Shown here: piece after piece, positions 36,878-45,357 of the stretch | How positions within the stretch are numbered: position 1 is the stretch's first letter | How the letters are laid out: every line of letters starts with the position of its first letter | Source: Brevirhabdus sp. | GTDB lineage: Bacteria > Pseudomonadota > Alphaproteobacteria > Rhodobacterales > Rhodobacteraceae | DNA length: 64,000 nt | Assembly (NCBI GenBank): GCA_024637315.1 | Contig: JAGXFH010000062.1 | Location: 1-64,000 of the forward strand | Reading direction: 5' to 3' | The notes under the pieces: generated by a model | Database searches by the model: none | What the model saw: only the letters and a program-made list of their open reading frames with translations | Told to the model about the DNA's origin: nothing | Translations under genes and position numbers: made by a program

Positions 36878-38164
36878 ATGACAACAGAAGTCAAAGTTCC
36901 CGATATCGGCGATTTTTCGGATGTGCCGGTGATCAACGTCCTCGTCAGCGTCGGCGATGTCGTGGCGCTTGAAGACCCGCTGATCGAACTGGAAAGCGAC
37001 AAGGCCACGTTGGAAGTGCCCTCAAGCGCCGCAGGCAAGATCACCGAGATCAAGGTGTCCGAGGGCGACAAGGTGTCCGAAGGCAGTCTGATCCTTCTGC
37101 TCGACGCCGACGCAGACTCTGCCGCTGCGGATCCGGAGACGGACAAGCCAGAGCCGGAAACCTCCGCCGCACCCGCACCCGCGGATTCACAGCAATCCAC
37201 CCCGACCCCGCCGCCGGTTCAAGAGGGTCCTCCGGCGGTTACCGATAGCGGATTCGGCAAGACCCATGCATCGCCGTCGGTCCGCGCCTTTGCCCGAACA
37301 GTCGGTGTCGACCTCAGCAAGGTGAACGGCACAGGCCGCAAGGGCCGTATCCTGCGCGAGGATGTCATGAAGGCGCTCAAGTCGACCGCAGCGCCCGCCG
37401 CGGCGGGCGGTGCCGTGCAGGGCGGCATGGGTATCCCGCCGATCCCGACTGTCGATTTCAGCAAGTTCGGCCCGGTCGAAGATGTCGAGATGTCGCGCAT
37501 CAAGAAGCTGTCCGGCCCGGCGCTGCATCGCAGCTGGCTGAACATCCCGCATGTGACGCACCAGGAAGAGGCTGATATCACGGAACTGGATCAATACCGC
37601 AAGGAACTTGATACCGACGCCAAGACAGACGGTTACCGGGTGACCCTGTTGTCCTTCATCATCAAGGCCAGCGTTTCGGCACTCAAGACCCATTGGGAAT
37701 TCAACTCTTCTCTGCATCCTGACGGCGACAAGCTGATCCGAAAATCCTATTACAATATCGGTTTCGCCGCCGACACACCGAATGGCCTGATGGTTCCGGT
37801 GATCAAGGATGCCGACCGCAAGGGGATCATCGACATTTCCAAGGAACTGGGAGAGCTTTCAGCCAAGGCCCGCGACGGCAAGCTGAAGGGCGACGAGATG
37901 GCTGGCGCCACCTTCACGATCTCATCGCTTGGAGGCATCGGCGGAACCGGGTTCACGCCGATCGTCAACGCCCCCGAAGTTGCCATACTGGGCCTCACCC
38001 GGTCGAAGATGGCCCCGGTCTGGGACGGCGAGGCGTTCCAGCCTCGCAACATGCTGCCGATGAGCCTGTCCTACGACCACCGCGCAATCGACGGCGCGCT
38101 GGCGGCGCGCTTTGCGGCAACGCTGAAACACCTGCTCGGCGACGTGCGCCGGCTGATGCTGTAA
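36878..38164 (+). CDS. aceF: Pyruvate dehydrogenase E2, dihydrolipoamide acetyltransferase
   Basis: A 428-residue protein with one N-terminal lipoyl domain (lipoylated K42 in ESDKATLEV), an A/P-rich linker (about 85-128), an E3-binding domain (SPSVRAFARTVGVDLSKVNGTGRKGRI, about 130-165) and the acetyltransferase domain ending with catalytic DHRAIDG (H401, D405). It forms the core of the complex with AceE and the E3 encoded 13 bases downstream. Only one lipoyl domain is present where gammaproteobacterial AceF often has three; a second is carried by E3. Confidence 0.95.
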   Translation: MTTEVKVPDIGDFSDVPVINVLVSVGDVVALEDPLIELESDKATLEVPSSAAGKITEIKVSEGDKVSEGSLILLLDADADSAAADPETDKPEPETSAAPAPADSQQSTPTPPPVQEGPPAVTDSGFGKTHASPSVRAFARTVGVDLSKVNGTGRKGRILREDVMKALKSTAAPAAAGGAVQGGMGIPPIPTVDFSKFGPVEDVEMSRIKKLSGPALHRSWLNIPHVTHQEEADITELDQYRKELDTDAKTDGYRVTLLSFIIKASVSALKTHWEFNSSLHPDGDKLIRKSYYNIGFAADTPNGLMVPVIKDADRKGIIDISKELGELSAKARDGKLKGDEMAGATFTISSLGGIGGTGFTPIVNAPEVAILGLTRSKMAPVWDGEAFQPRNMLPMSLSYDHRAIDGALAARFAATLKHLLGDVRRLML

Positions 38165-38177
38165 GGGGGGGCCGCAG

Positions 38178-39920
38178 ATGGAAGTCAAAGTTCCCGATAT
38201 CGGAGATTTCACCGACGTACCGGTGATCTCGGTGCTGGTCTCGAGCGGCGACAAGGTCGCAACGGAAGACCCGCTGATCGAACTCGAATCCGACAAGGCG
38301 ACGATGGAGGTTCCGTCGCCGGCCGCAGGCGTCGTGAAAGACATCAAGGTCAAGGAAGGCGACAAGGTCTCTGAAGGCTCGATCATTCTCGTGCTCGAAG
38401 GCGCTGAGGCGGCCGATGCAGCCAAGGATAGCGCCCCTGCGGCCGCGGCCGCAGAAGCGCCGAAAACCGTCGCCGCGACCGGCAAAGCCAGTGGTCCCGG
38501 CGATATTCACGGCGAAGTCGTGGTCCTCGGCTCGGGCCCCGGCGGCTATTCTGCAGCGTTCCGCGCGGCCGATCTTGGCAAGAAGGTGATCCTGATCGAG
38601 AAATACGACGTTCTCGGCGGCGTCTGCCTCAATGTCGGGTGCATCCCGTCGAAGGCGCTTCTGCACGCGGCCAAGGTGATCACCGAGGCCGAAGAGATGG
38701 AAGAACACGGCATCAAGTTTGCCAAACCCAAGGTCGACGTCAAGGCGTTGGAGAGTTGGAAATCCTCGGTCGTGAAGCAGTTGACCGGCGGGCTTTCGGG
38801 CTTGGCCAAGGGTCGCAAGGTACAGGTGGTGACGGGCTACGGCAGGTTCACCGGCCCGAACATGATCGAAGTCGAGGGCAAAGACGGCAAGCAAACCGTC
38901 AGCTTCGACCAATGCATCATCGCGGCAGGTTCCGAACCCGTCACGCTGCCCTTCATTCCGCATGACGACAAGCGGGTCATCGACTCCACCGGTGCGCTGG
39001 AACTCGACGGCATTCCAAAACGCCTGCTCGTTCTCGGCGGCGGCATCATCGGGCTGGAAATGGCCTGCGTCTACGACGCGCTCGGATCGAAGATCACCGT
39101 CGTCGAACTGATGGACCAGATTATCCCCGGCGCCGACAAGGACATCGTCAAGCCGCTGCACAAGCGGATCGAGGGACGCTACGAGAAGATACTGCTGAAG
39201 ACCAAGGTTACGGCTGTCGAGGCGCAAAAGTCGGGCCTCAAGGTCACGTTCGAGGATGACAACGGCGAAACCTCGACCGACACATTCGACAAGGTGCTGG
39301 TCGCGGTCGGTCGCAGGCCCAACGGCAAGCTGATCAATGCCGAAGCCGCAGGCGTCGCCGTCGATGAGCGCGGCTTCATAGCCGTCGACAGCCAGCAGCG
39401 CACCGGCGTCGCCCACATCTTCGCCATCGGTGACGTCGTGGGCCAGCCGATGCTCGCCCACAAGGCAGTGCATGAAGGCAAAGTCGCGGCAGAGGTTTGC
39501 GCGGGCCAGAACCGGCACTTCGACGCCCAGGTTATTCCCTCGGTCGCCTATACCGACCCCGAAGTCGCTTGGGTGGGCGTGACGGAAAACCAGGCCAAGG
39601 CGCAAGGCTTGAAGGTCGGCAAAGGCGTCTTTCCCTGGGCCGCTTCGGGGCGCTCTCTGGCTTTGGGTCGGTCGGAAGGCATCACCAAGCTGATCTTCGA
39701 TGAGGCGGACGACCGGGTGATCGGCGCGGGCATCGTCGGCCCGAATGCGGGCGATCTGGTGGCCGAAGTAGCTCTTGCCATCGAGATGGGGGCCGACGCG
39801 GTCGATCTCGGCCACACCATCCACCCGCACCCGACGCTCTCGGAAACAGTCAATTTCGCCGCGGAAATGTTCGAAGGCACAATCACCGACCTGATCCCGC
39901 CGAAGCGCAAGAAGCACTGA
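38178..39920 (+). CDS. lpdA: Dihydrolipoyl dehydrogenase (E3) with N-terminal lipoyl domain
   Basis: A 580-residue flavoenzyme, about 110 longer than ordinary E3 because residues 1-75 are a lipoyl domain (K40 in ESDKATMEV). That domain is very like the one of the preceding AceF. An A-rich linker leads to the FAD motif VVLGSGPGGYSAAFRAADLG, the redox pair C150/C155 (CLNVGC), the NAD-binding LLVLGGGIIGLEMA, and the C-terminal HTIHPHPTLSE with the catalytic histidine-glutamate pair. Such lipoyl-E3 proteins are known from some beta- and gammaproteobacterial aceEF-lpd operons. Confidence 0.95.
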   Translation: MEVKVPDIGDFTDVPVISVLVSSGDKVATEDPLIELESDKATMEVPSPAAGVVKDIKVKEGDKVSEGSIILVLEGAEAADAAKDSAPAAAAAEAPKTVAATGKASGPGDIHGEVVVLGSGPGGYSAAFRAADLGKKVILIEKYDVLGGVCLNVGCIPSKALLHAAKVITEAEEMEEHGIKFAKPKVDVKALESWKSSVVKQLTGGLSGLAKGRKVQVVTGYGRFTGPNMIEVEGKDGKQTVSFDQCIIAAGSEPVTLPFIPHDDKRVIDSTGALELDGIPKRLLVLGGGIIGLEMACVYDALGSKITVVELMDQIIPGADKDIVKPLHKRIEGRYEKILLKTKVTAVEAQKSGLKVTFEDDNGETSTDTFDKVLVAVGRRPNGKLINAEAAGVAVDERGFIAVDSQQRTGVAHIFAIGDVVGQPMLAHKAVHEGKVAAEVCAGQNRHFDAQVIPSVAYTDPEVAWVGVTENQAKAQGLKVGKGVFPWAASGRSLALGRSEGITKLIFDEADDRVIGAGIVGPNAGDLVAEVALAIEMGADAVDLGHTIHPHPTLSETVNFAAEMFEGTITDLIPPKRKKH

Positions 39921-39946
39921 ACCAGGGCGGCGGATCGCAAAAACCG

Positions 39947-39972
39947 CCAAACGCGCAAGTCCGCGCGTTTGG
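39947..39972. terminator. Hairpin between convergent lpdA and ankyrin gene
   Basis: CCAAACGCGC and GCGCGTTTGG form a perfect ten-base stem with a six-base loop. On the minus strand it is followed by GCGGTTTTTG, so it works best for the ankyrin-repeat gene, but it can serve both convergent genes. Confidence 0.75.
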
Positions 39973-39982
39973 TTCCGATGCT

Positions 39983-40663
39983 CTAGCGACCTCCGGCAGT
40001 CGCAATGGCCTTGGCCATGTCGTCATATCCGCGCTGTTGTGCATGCTGCAAAGGCGTCACACCGTCCCGATCGGCAATTCCCGGATCGGCGCCGGCATCG
40101 AGCAACGCCTCGACCGTCGCCAGATGGTCGGGGCCGCCGTCGCCCAGCACAACCGCTTCGATCAGCGCCGTCCACCCCAGATTGTTGACATGGTCTAGCG
40201 GCGCTCCCCTCGCGATCAAACGGCGAACCACTTCGGCATGCCCCAGATGCGCTGCCGCGATCAGCGCGGTGCCGTCATACCGGCTGGTCACCAGATCCGC
40301 CCGGTTGCCCAGTTCCAGCGCGAGTGAAACCAGTTCGGGGTCGTTGGCGACAGCCGCGATCGTCAGGACGTCATAGGAGCCCTGCTCCAGCGCGTTCATG
40401 TCCGCGCCTGCTTCGGCGAGCGTCTTCAATACCGCGTCGTTAGAGGCGAAGGCCGCCACATGCGCCGGCGTTCGACCTGCCGGATCGCGTTCATCCACAT
40501 CAGCGCCATCAGTCAACAGCGCTTGAAGTGTAACCAAATCTCCTGAATGGGCCGCCCGATGCAGACCCTGATAGACAGCAATCTGCTGCGCCGAAGGTGC
40601 ATCCTGCGCCATTGCGGACACGCCCAGCCAAAAGCCAACAAAGCCAATCGTCAGCCTGAACAT
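39983..40663 (-). CDS. Secreted ankyrin-repeat protein
   Basis: A 226-residue protein with a signal peptide (MFRLTIGFVGFWLGVSAMAQ, cleavage near residue 20) and about five ankyrin repeats (LHRAAHSGDLVTLQALLTDGADVDERDPAGRTPAHVAAFASN and following units, ending VTPLQHAQQRGYDDMAKAIATAGGR). It probably acts in the periplasm in protein-protein contacts; a partner is not evident. ATG 40663 is preferred, since the longer open frame reads through the dispersed repeat at 40700. Confidence 0.85.
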   Translation of the reverse strand: MFRLTIGFVGFWLGVSAMAQDAPSAQQIAVYQGLHRAAHSGDLVTLQALLTDGADVDERDPAGRTPAHVAAFASNDAVLKTLAEAGADMNALEQGSYDVLTIAAVANDPELVSLALELGNRADLVTSRYDGTALIAAAHLGHAEVVRRLIARGAPLDHVNNLGWTALIEAVVLGDGGPDHLATVEALLDAGADPGIADRDGVTPLQHAQQRGYDDMAKAIATAGGR

Positions 40664-40699
40664 TCCGCTATCCCCTGATTGCAGCGCTTCGGGACGAGT

Positions 40700-40774
40700 T
40701 GAATCGGAGACTCTCTGCCCCGCGCTGCACTCGAACGCGAATTCCGACGCGTGCCGTCTCAAGAATTTCCCGAT
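40700..40774. repeat. Dispersed intergenic repeat, copy 2 (REP-like)
   Basis: Second copy of the element at 2810-2884, lying between the start of the ankyrin gene and the stop of bhcD. The best conserved part is TGAATCGG at the left end and CGAATTCCGA in the middle, with GTCTCA and TTTCCCGA beyond. Translated on the minus strand both copies give ASEFAF-like peptides, which is how they contaminate gene calls. Its pairing potential is lower than that of copy 1. Confidence 0.6.
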
Positions 40775-40797
40775 AGGCTGCAAATGACCAGAGCACT

Positions 40798-41760
40798 TCA
40801 GAAATCGACATAGGTCGCAACGCCCTTGCTGACCGCCAGATCAACCGCCGCCGCCGCGACCGCGAGATCCTGCAGCCCAACCCCGGTGCCGTCGAAAAGG
40901 GTGATCTCGTCGTCGGACTTTCGGCCTGGATGGGTGCCTTCGATGACCTCGCCGAGGGCAGTGATGTCGCTTTCCTTGATCAGCCCTTGAGCGATGGCGT
41001 GCTGCGCTTCACCCAGGGTAATGGATTGCGCGACCTCGTCGGTGAAGATGCTTGCGCGGGCCAGCAGGGCCGGCTCGACCTCTTGCTTGCCGATCGTGTC
41101 GGTCCCCATGCAGGCCAGATGCGTGCCGGCACGGATATGTGCATCCATCAGGGATGCTGCGGGCGAGGAGGTGATGGTGATAATTACATCTGACTGCGCG
41201 CCGAGACCTTCGAGGCTGACCGCCTCGAAGGGTAGCCCCAGCTCCGTGGCAACCTTGCCGAGAGTCGGCAACATATCGGGGTGCAGGTTCCACGCCACGA
41301 CCCTGTCGAAGTTGCGAACCTTCGCAGCCGCGCGCAACTGAAACGCCGCCTGATGACCCGCACCGACCATGCCCAGCACTTTCGCACCCTTGCGCGCCAG
41401 CCGGTCGATCGAAATCGCAGAGGCGGCCGCGGTCCGCAGCGCGGTCAGAAGATTGCCACCGACCATCGCGGTGGGGCGTCCGGTTTCGGGATCGAAGAGA
41501 TAGACTGTCGACTGGTGGTTGGTGATGCCCTTATCGGCATTGCCTGGAAAATACCCGCCCGCCTTGACGCCCAGATTGGCACCTGCGCGGTCGAGGCCGG
41601 ATTTGAAACCGTATTGCCGCCCCTCGCCCAATGCCTCGCGGACCACCGGGAAGTTATAGGCATCCCCGCGCGCCATCGACGCAAAGACGGCCTCGACCGC
41701 CTTGAAAGCAGCGTCGTCGGTGATCAGGCTGGCGATCTCTTTTTCGGGGACAACGTACAT
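40798..41760 (-). CDS. bhcD: Iminosuccinate reductase of the beta-hydroxyaspartate cycle
   Basis: A 320-residue member of the ornithine cyclodeaminase/mu-crystallin family. BhcD reduces iminosuccinate to L-aspartate, regenerating the amino donor of the cycle. The NAD(P)-binding VLGMVGAGHQAAFQLRA, FPVVREALGEGRQYGFKSGLD and HLACMGTDTIGKQEVE are seen. ATG 41760 (MYVVPEKEI) is the start with an AGG-rich site. It is last in the bhc operon and is separated from bhcC by a terminator-like hairpin. Confidence 0.93.
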   Translation of the reverse strand: MYVVPEKEIASLITDDAAFKAVEAVFASMARGDAYNFPVVREALGEGRQYGFKSGLDRAGANLGVKAGGYFPGNADKGITNHQSTVYLFDPETGRPTAMVGGNLLTALRTAAASAISIDRLARKGAKVLGMVGAGHQAAFQLRAAAKVRNFDRVVAWNLHPDMLPTLGKVATELGLPFEAVSLEGLGAQSDVIITITSSPAASLMDAHIRAGTHLACMGTDTIGKQEVEPALLARASIFTDEVAQSITLGEAQHAIAQGLIKESDITALGEVIEGTHPGRKSDDEITLFDGTGVGLQDLAVAAAAVDLAVSKGVATYVDF

Positions 41761-41776
41761 CGGAGGGGCCTTTCGC

Positions 41777-41805
41777 AAAAAAAGGGGCCGGGACTTGCCC
41801 GGCCC
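41777..41805 (-). terminator. Terminator-like hairpin between bhcC and bhcD
   Basis: Read on the minus strand, GGGCCGGG and CCCGGCCC form a perfect eight-base stem with a five-base loop, followed after one base by seven T. This is a canonical intrinsic terminator located inside the operon, after the bhcC stop (41826) and before the bhcD start (41760). It should reduce bhcD transcription relative to bhcC, or serve as a processing/stability element. Confidence 0.8.
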
Positions 41806-41825
41806 GAAGGTAAGGGAGGATCGTC

Positions 41826-42989
41826 TCAGTACGCCTTGCCGCGAGCCGAAACCGGCCAGACGGTCTCGACCTTGCCGTTCCGGACTCCGACATACCAATC
41901 GTGCACGTTGCAGGTCGGGTCGCAGTGGCCAGGCACCAGCCGCAACTTGTCATTGATCTCGAGGACGCCATTCGGATCGTCGACAACGCCATGTTCGTCC
42001 GAGCATTTGATGTATTTGACATCGTCGCGGCCATAGACGAAGGGCAGGCCGCTGTCGACCGACTGCGCCTTGAGGCCTGCATCGACAATCGCAAGGTGCG
42101 GCTTGGCATGGCTCATCACCGAGGTCAGGATGAAGAGCGCATTTTCCCACTCTCCCTGGTCGATCCGGTTGCCGTCCTTGTCGTGGATACGCCCGTAATC
42201 AGCATCCATGAAAGCGTAAGAGCCGCACTGAAGTTCATTGTAGACGCCCGAATTGCTCTCGAAATAGTAGCTTCCCGTGCCACCGCCAGAGACAAGCTCC
42301 GGCTCCAGACCGACCTTTTTCAGCCCCTCTACCGCGTCCTTCACCTGGGCGATGGCCGCATCGAGTTTCGCCTTGCGGTCCTCAAACTTGTCGATGTGCT
42401 GCATCGCACCCTGGTAGGCTTGGATGCCAGTGAACTTGAGGTTCGGCGCGACGTCGATGGCTTTGGCGATCTCGACCACAGCCTCGGTTGTGGTCACCCC
42501 GCAACGGCCAGCCCCGCAGTCGATCTCGACAAAGCATTCAAGCGTCGTGCCATGCTTCTGAGCGGACGCAGATAGGTCCGCAACGTTCGCTACATCATCG
42601 ACACAGACGATGATCCGCGAGCCAAACTTCGGCAGCCGCGCCAGACGATCGATCTTGGCCGGGTCTCGGACCTGGTTCGAGATCAGCACATCCTTGATGC
42701 CGCCCCGCACGAAGACCTCTGCCTCGCTGACCTTCTGACAGCATACGCCGACAGCGCCTCCAAGACTTTCCTGAAGCTTCTGCACGTCCACCGACTTGTG
42801 CATCTTGCCGTGCGACCGGTGGCGCATGCCATGCGCCTTCGCGTAGTCGCCCATCTTCTTGATGTTGCGCTCCAGCGCGTCGAGGTCGAGGATCAGGCAC
42901 GGCGTCTGGATGTCCTTCTCGTCCATTCCAGGTTTGGCCGGAATGTCGTAGCCGACGTCGAGCGCGTTGATGTTCACGGGTGCGTTCAT
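41826..42989 (-). CDS. bhcC: Beta-hydroxyaspartate aldolase
   Basis: A 387-residue PLP enzyme of the D-threonine aldolase/alanine racemase fold that condenses glycine and glyoxylate to beta-hydroxyaspartate. The N-terminal PLP lysine is in HRSHGKMHKSVDVQKLQESLGG; ECFVEIDCGAGRCGV, SGGGTGSYYFESNSG and the metal-binding PGHCDPTCNVHDWYVG follow. From memory the sequence closely resembles BhcC of Paracoccus denitrificans along its whole length. It is the third gene of the operon, 15 bases after bhcB. Confidence 0.97.
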   Translation of the reverse strand: MNAPVNINALDVGYDIPAKPGMDEKDIQTPCLILDLDALERNIKKMGDYAKAHGMRHRSHGKMHKSVDVQKLQESLGGAVGVCCQKVSEAEVFVRGGIKDVLISNQVRDPAKIDRLARLPKFGSRIIVCVDDVANVADLSASAQKHGTTLECFVEIDCGAGRCGVTTTEAVVEIAKAIDVAPNLKFTGIQAYQGAMQHIDKFEDRKAKLDAAIAQVKDAVEGLKKVGLEPELVSGGGTGSYYFESNSGVYNELQCGSYAFMDADYGRIHDKDGNRIDQGEWENALFILTSVMSHAKPHLAIVDAGLKAQSVDSGLPFVYGRDDVKYIKCSDEHGVVDDPNGVLEINDKLRLVPGHCDPTCNVHDWYVGVRNGKVETVWPVSARGKAY

Positions 42990-43004
42990 GGGAGCCTCCT
43001 TGGC

Positions 43005-43970
43005 TTACATCCAGGGCAGTTTGTCGAGGTCGACATTGCCGCCGGTGATGATGACGCCGACGCGCTTGCCGGCAAAGATGTCCTTGTTTTTCAGGATACA
43101 GGCAAGCGGCACGGCGCTCGACGGCTCTATCACGATCTTCATGCGCTTCCAGATCAGCTTCATCGCTTCGATGATCTCGTCTTCGGAGGCGGTGAAGATG
43201 TCAGCGACGTGGTTCTGCACGAAATGCCAAGTAAGGTCTTTCAACGGCACTTTCAAACCATCCGCAACGGTTTCCGGCGCGTCATCGGCGATGATATGAC
43301 CGGCCTTGAAACTGCGATAGGCATCGTCGGCCTGCTCAGGTTCGGCGGCATAGATCTTCACCTGCGGCCCAAGATTGGACAGCGTCAGACAGGTGCCCGA
43401 CACCATGCCGCCACCACCGATCGGCGCGATCACCGAGTCCAGCCCCTCGACCTGTTCGATCAGTTCCTTCGAACATGTTCCCTGACCGGCGATGACACGC
43501 GGATCGTTGTATGGATGCACGAACTCCGCCCCGGTTTCTGCGACAACCTCGGCAAAGACCGCTTCGCGGCTCGTGGTCGACGGCTCGCACTCGACGACAC
43601 GCCCGCCGTAGCCTTTCACGGCATCCTTCTTGGCTTGGGGTGCGGTCCGCGGCATCACAACCGTGCATGGAATCCCGCGCCGACCAGCAGCGTAGGAAAG
43701 GCAGGTGCCGTGATTACCAGAGGAATGCGTCGCCACGCCCTTGGCGGCCTGCTCATCGGTCAGTCCAAAGACCGCATTCGAGGCCCCTCGCGCCTTGAAC
43801 GCCCCCGCCTTTTGAAGGTTCTCGCATTTGAAGAACAGACTGGCGCCCATCAGGTCGTCGATGAACCGAGAGGTCAGAACCGGCGTACGGTGAATGTAGG
43901 GTTTGACACGTTCATGCGCGATCAGCATGTCGGCGAGGGTCGGGATTTCCATGACTTCGCTATCCTTCAT
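43005..43970 (-). CDS. bhcB: Beta-hydroxyaspartate dehydratase
   Basis: A 321-residue fold-type II PLP enzyme of the serine/threonine dehydratase family. BhcB removes water from beta-hydroxyaspartate to give iminosuccinate. The PLP lysine lies in FFKCENLQKAGAFKARGASNAV, the SSGNHG loop in ATHSSGNHGTCLSYAAG, and the glycine-rich phosphate loop in IAPIGGGGMVSGT. Its stop codon is 15 bases before bhcC and its start overlaps the bhcA stop, so the genes are tightly coupled. Confidence 0.95.
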   Translation of the reverse strand: MKDSEVMEIPTLADMLIAHERVKPYIHRTPVLTSRFIDDLMGASLFFKCENLQKAGAFKARGASNAVFGLTDEQAAKGVATHSSGNHGTCLSYAAGRRGIPCTVVMPRTAPQAKKDAVKGYGGRVVECEPSTTSREAVFAEVVAETGAEFVHPYNDPRVIAGQGTCSKELIEQVEGLDSVIAPIGGGGMVSGTCLTLSNLGPQVKIYAAEPEQADDAYRSFKAGHIIADDAPETVADGLKVPLKDLTWHFVQNHVADIFTASEDEIIEAMKLIWKRMKIVIEPSSAVPLACILKNKDIFAGKRVGVIITGGNVDLDKLPWM

Positions 43971-45160
43971 TACGCAGCCGCTTTCATCGGCTGGGCAACC
44001 GTTGCGCGGAAATGGTCCTGCGCAGAGGCAACGCCAGAGCCAAGCTTGATCGGCAGGCCCAGATCGACCATCACCATCTCGGCGGTTGCCAGACCCGACA
44101 AGGTCATGACATCTGTCAAGCTGCCCAGATGTCCGATCCGAAATACCTTCCCTGCGACCTCGCCAAGCCCGACACCAAAGGCGACCCCGTAAGCCTCTGC
44201 GGCGCGCGTCACGATGGCTGTCGCGTTGAATCCGACGGGGGTTAGGATCGCACTGACGGTATCAGAATACACCTCGGGCGTCTCGGCGCACAGCCGCAGC
44301 CCCCATGCGCTCACCGCCGCCCGGACACCGTCCGCGATTCGCTTATGGCGGGCAAAGACATTGTCCAGTCCTTCGGCCAGCAACATGTCACTCGCCATCT
44401 TGAGGCCATTCAGCAAGCCGACGGCCGGCGTGTAGGGGTAGGCATTGTTGGCATACCCCTTCGCCATGTCGCGGACGTCAAAGAATGTGCGCGGTAACTT
44501 CGCGGTCTCGAGCGCGGCCATTGCACGCGGGCTGAACCCGACAATCGCAAGGCCAGCGGGCAGCATGAAGCCCTTCTGGCTGCCGGTCACGGCGATATCG
44601 ACGCCCCAATCGTCCATCCGGAAATCCATCGATCCGATCGAGCTGACGCCATCGACGAACAGCATCGCCGGGTGTTTGGCCGCGTCGAGCGCGCGCCTCA
44701 CGGCTGCGATATCAGACCTGACACCGGTCGCGGTTTCATTATGCGTGGCCAGTACGACCTTTATCTCGTGGGCCGTGTCGGCGGTCAGGATTGCTTCATA
44801 CCGGTCTGCGGGAATCGCGGCGCCCCAAGCGGCCTCGACGATCTCGACATTCAGATCATGGCGCTGGCACATATCGATCCAGCGATGACTGAACATTCCG
44901 TTCCGGGCCGCCAGCACCTTGTCACCGGGCGACAGAGTATTGGTTAACGCGGTTTCCCAGCCGCCGGTGCCGGTCGACGGGAAGACGAAAATCTCGGCTG
45001 TTTCGCTTTTCAGCACCTTCTTCACACCCGCCAGCGCGGGGTGCAGGATCTGGCCGAACAGCGGCGAGCGATGATCCAACGTCGGCATGTCCACGGCCTT
45101 GCGCAAAACTTCGGGCATGTTCGTGGGACCAGGGATGAAAACGGGGTTCTGGAAGCTCAT
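43970..45160 (-). CDS. bhcA: Aspartate-glyoxylate aminotransferase
   Basis: A 396-residue class V-type PLP aminotransferase. BhcA transfers the amino group of aspartate to glyoxylate, giving glycine and oxaloacetate, the entry and product step of the cycle. The family start FIPGPTNMPEVLRKAVDMPTLDHRSPLFGQIL, STGTGGWE, FVDGVSSIG and the PLP lysine in TGSQKGFMLPAG are present. ATG 45160 has GGAGGG 8 bases upstream. First gene of the operon, divergent from bhcR. Confidence 0.96.
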   Translation of the reverse strand: MSFQNPVFIPGPTNMPEVLRKAVDMPTLDHRSPLFGQILHPALAGVKKVLKSETAEIFVFPSTGTGGWETALTNTLSPGDKVLAARNGMFSHRWIDMCQRHDLNVEIVEAAWGAAIPADRYEAILTADTAHEIKVVLATHNETATGVRSDIAAVRRALDAAKHPAMLFVDGVSSIGSMDFRMDDWGVDIAVTGSQKGFMLPAGLAIVGFSPRAMAALETAKLPRTFFDVRDMAKGYANNAYPYTPAVGLLNGLKMASDMLLAEGLDNVFARHKRIADGVRAAVSAWGLRLCAETPEVYSDTVSAILTPVGFNATAIVTRAAEAYGVAFGVGLGEVAGKVFRIGHLGSLTDVMTLSGLATAEMVMVDLGLPIKLGSGVASAQDHFRATVAQPMKAAA

Positions 45161-45222
45161 GATTTGCCCTCCTGTGGCGATTGCCGTCACTCTAGTCCAA
45201 GCGTCGCATTTTCCCAATTTTT

Positions 45223-45239
45223 TTGAAAAATTATTTCAA
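45223..45239. promoter_or_regulatory. Candidate BhcR operator
   Basis: TTGAAAAATTATTTCAA has perfect six-base arms (TTGAAA and TTTCAA) around five bases and lies in an AT-rich 80-base patch between bhcA and bhcR. Size and symmetry suit an IclR-family dimer. The position, about 63 bases from the bhcA start and 120 from the bhcR start, allows control of both. Confidence 0.5.
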
Positions 45240-45249
45240 TATAGAGATT

Positions 45250-45268
45250 CCCTTGAAAAGGGTATAAT
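45250..45268 (+). promoter_or_regulatory. Second inverted repeat with a TATAAT box upstream of bhcR
   Basis: CCCTT-GAA-AAGGG (45250-45262) is a 13-base inverted repeat that abuts a perfect TATAAT at 45263-45268, directed towards bhcR. No good -35 box is at the right distance, which would fit a promoter that needs an activator. The repeat could be another BhcR contact or part of an AT-rich divergent promoter. Confidence 0.4.
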
Positions 45269-45357
45269 TTACAATGGTTTGTATTTTTTCATTAGCCAGA
45301 AGCAATTTTCGCCACTATGCAGAAAGACCTGATCGTTTTCCGGATCGGGGAAAGAAA

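Noticed and set aside
33891-36884. A 997-codon open frame on the minus strand across aceE
   Set aside because: It mirrors the codon pattern of the intact aceE gene, has the R/H/D/G/V-rich composition of antisense shadows in high-GC DNA, and shows no domain.
37995-39950. A 651-codon minus-strand frame across lpdA
   Set aside because: Shadow of lpdA; no ribosome site or recognisable motif.
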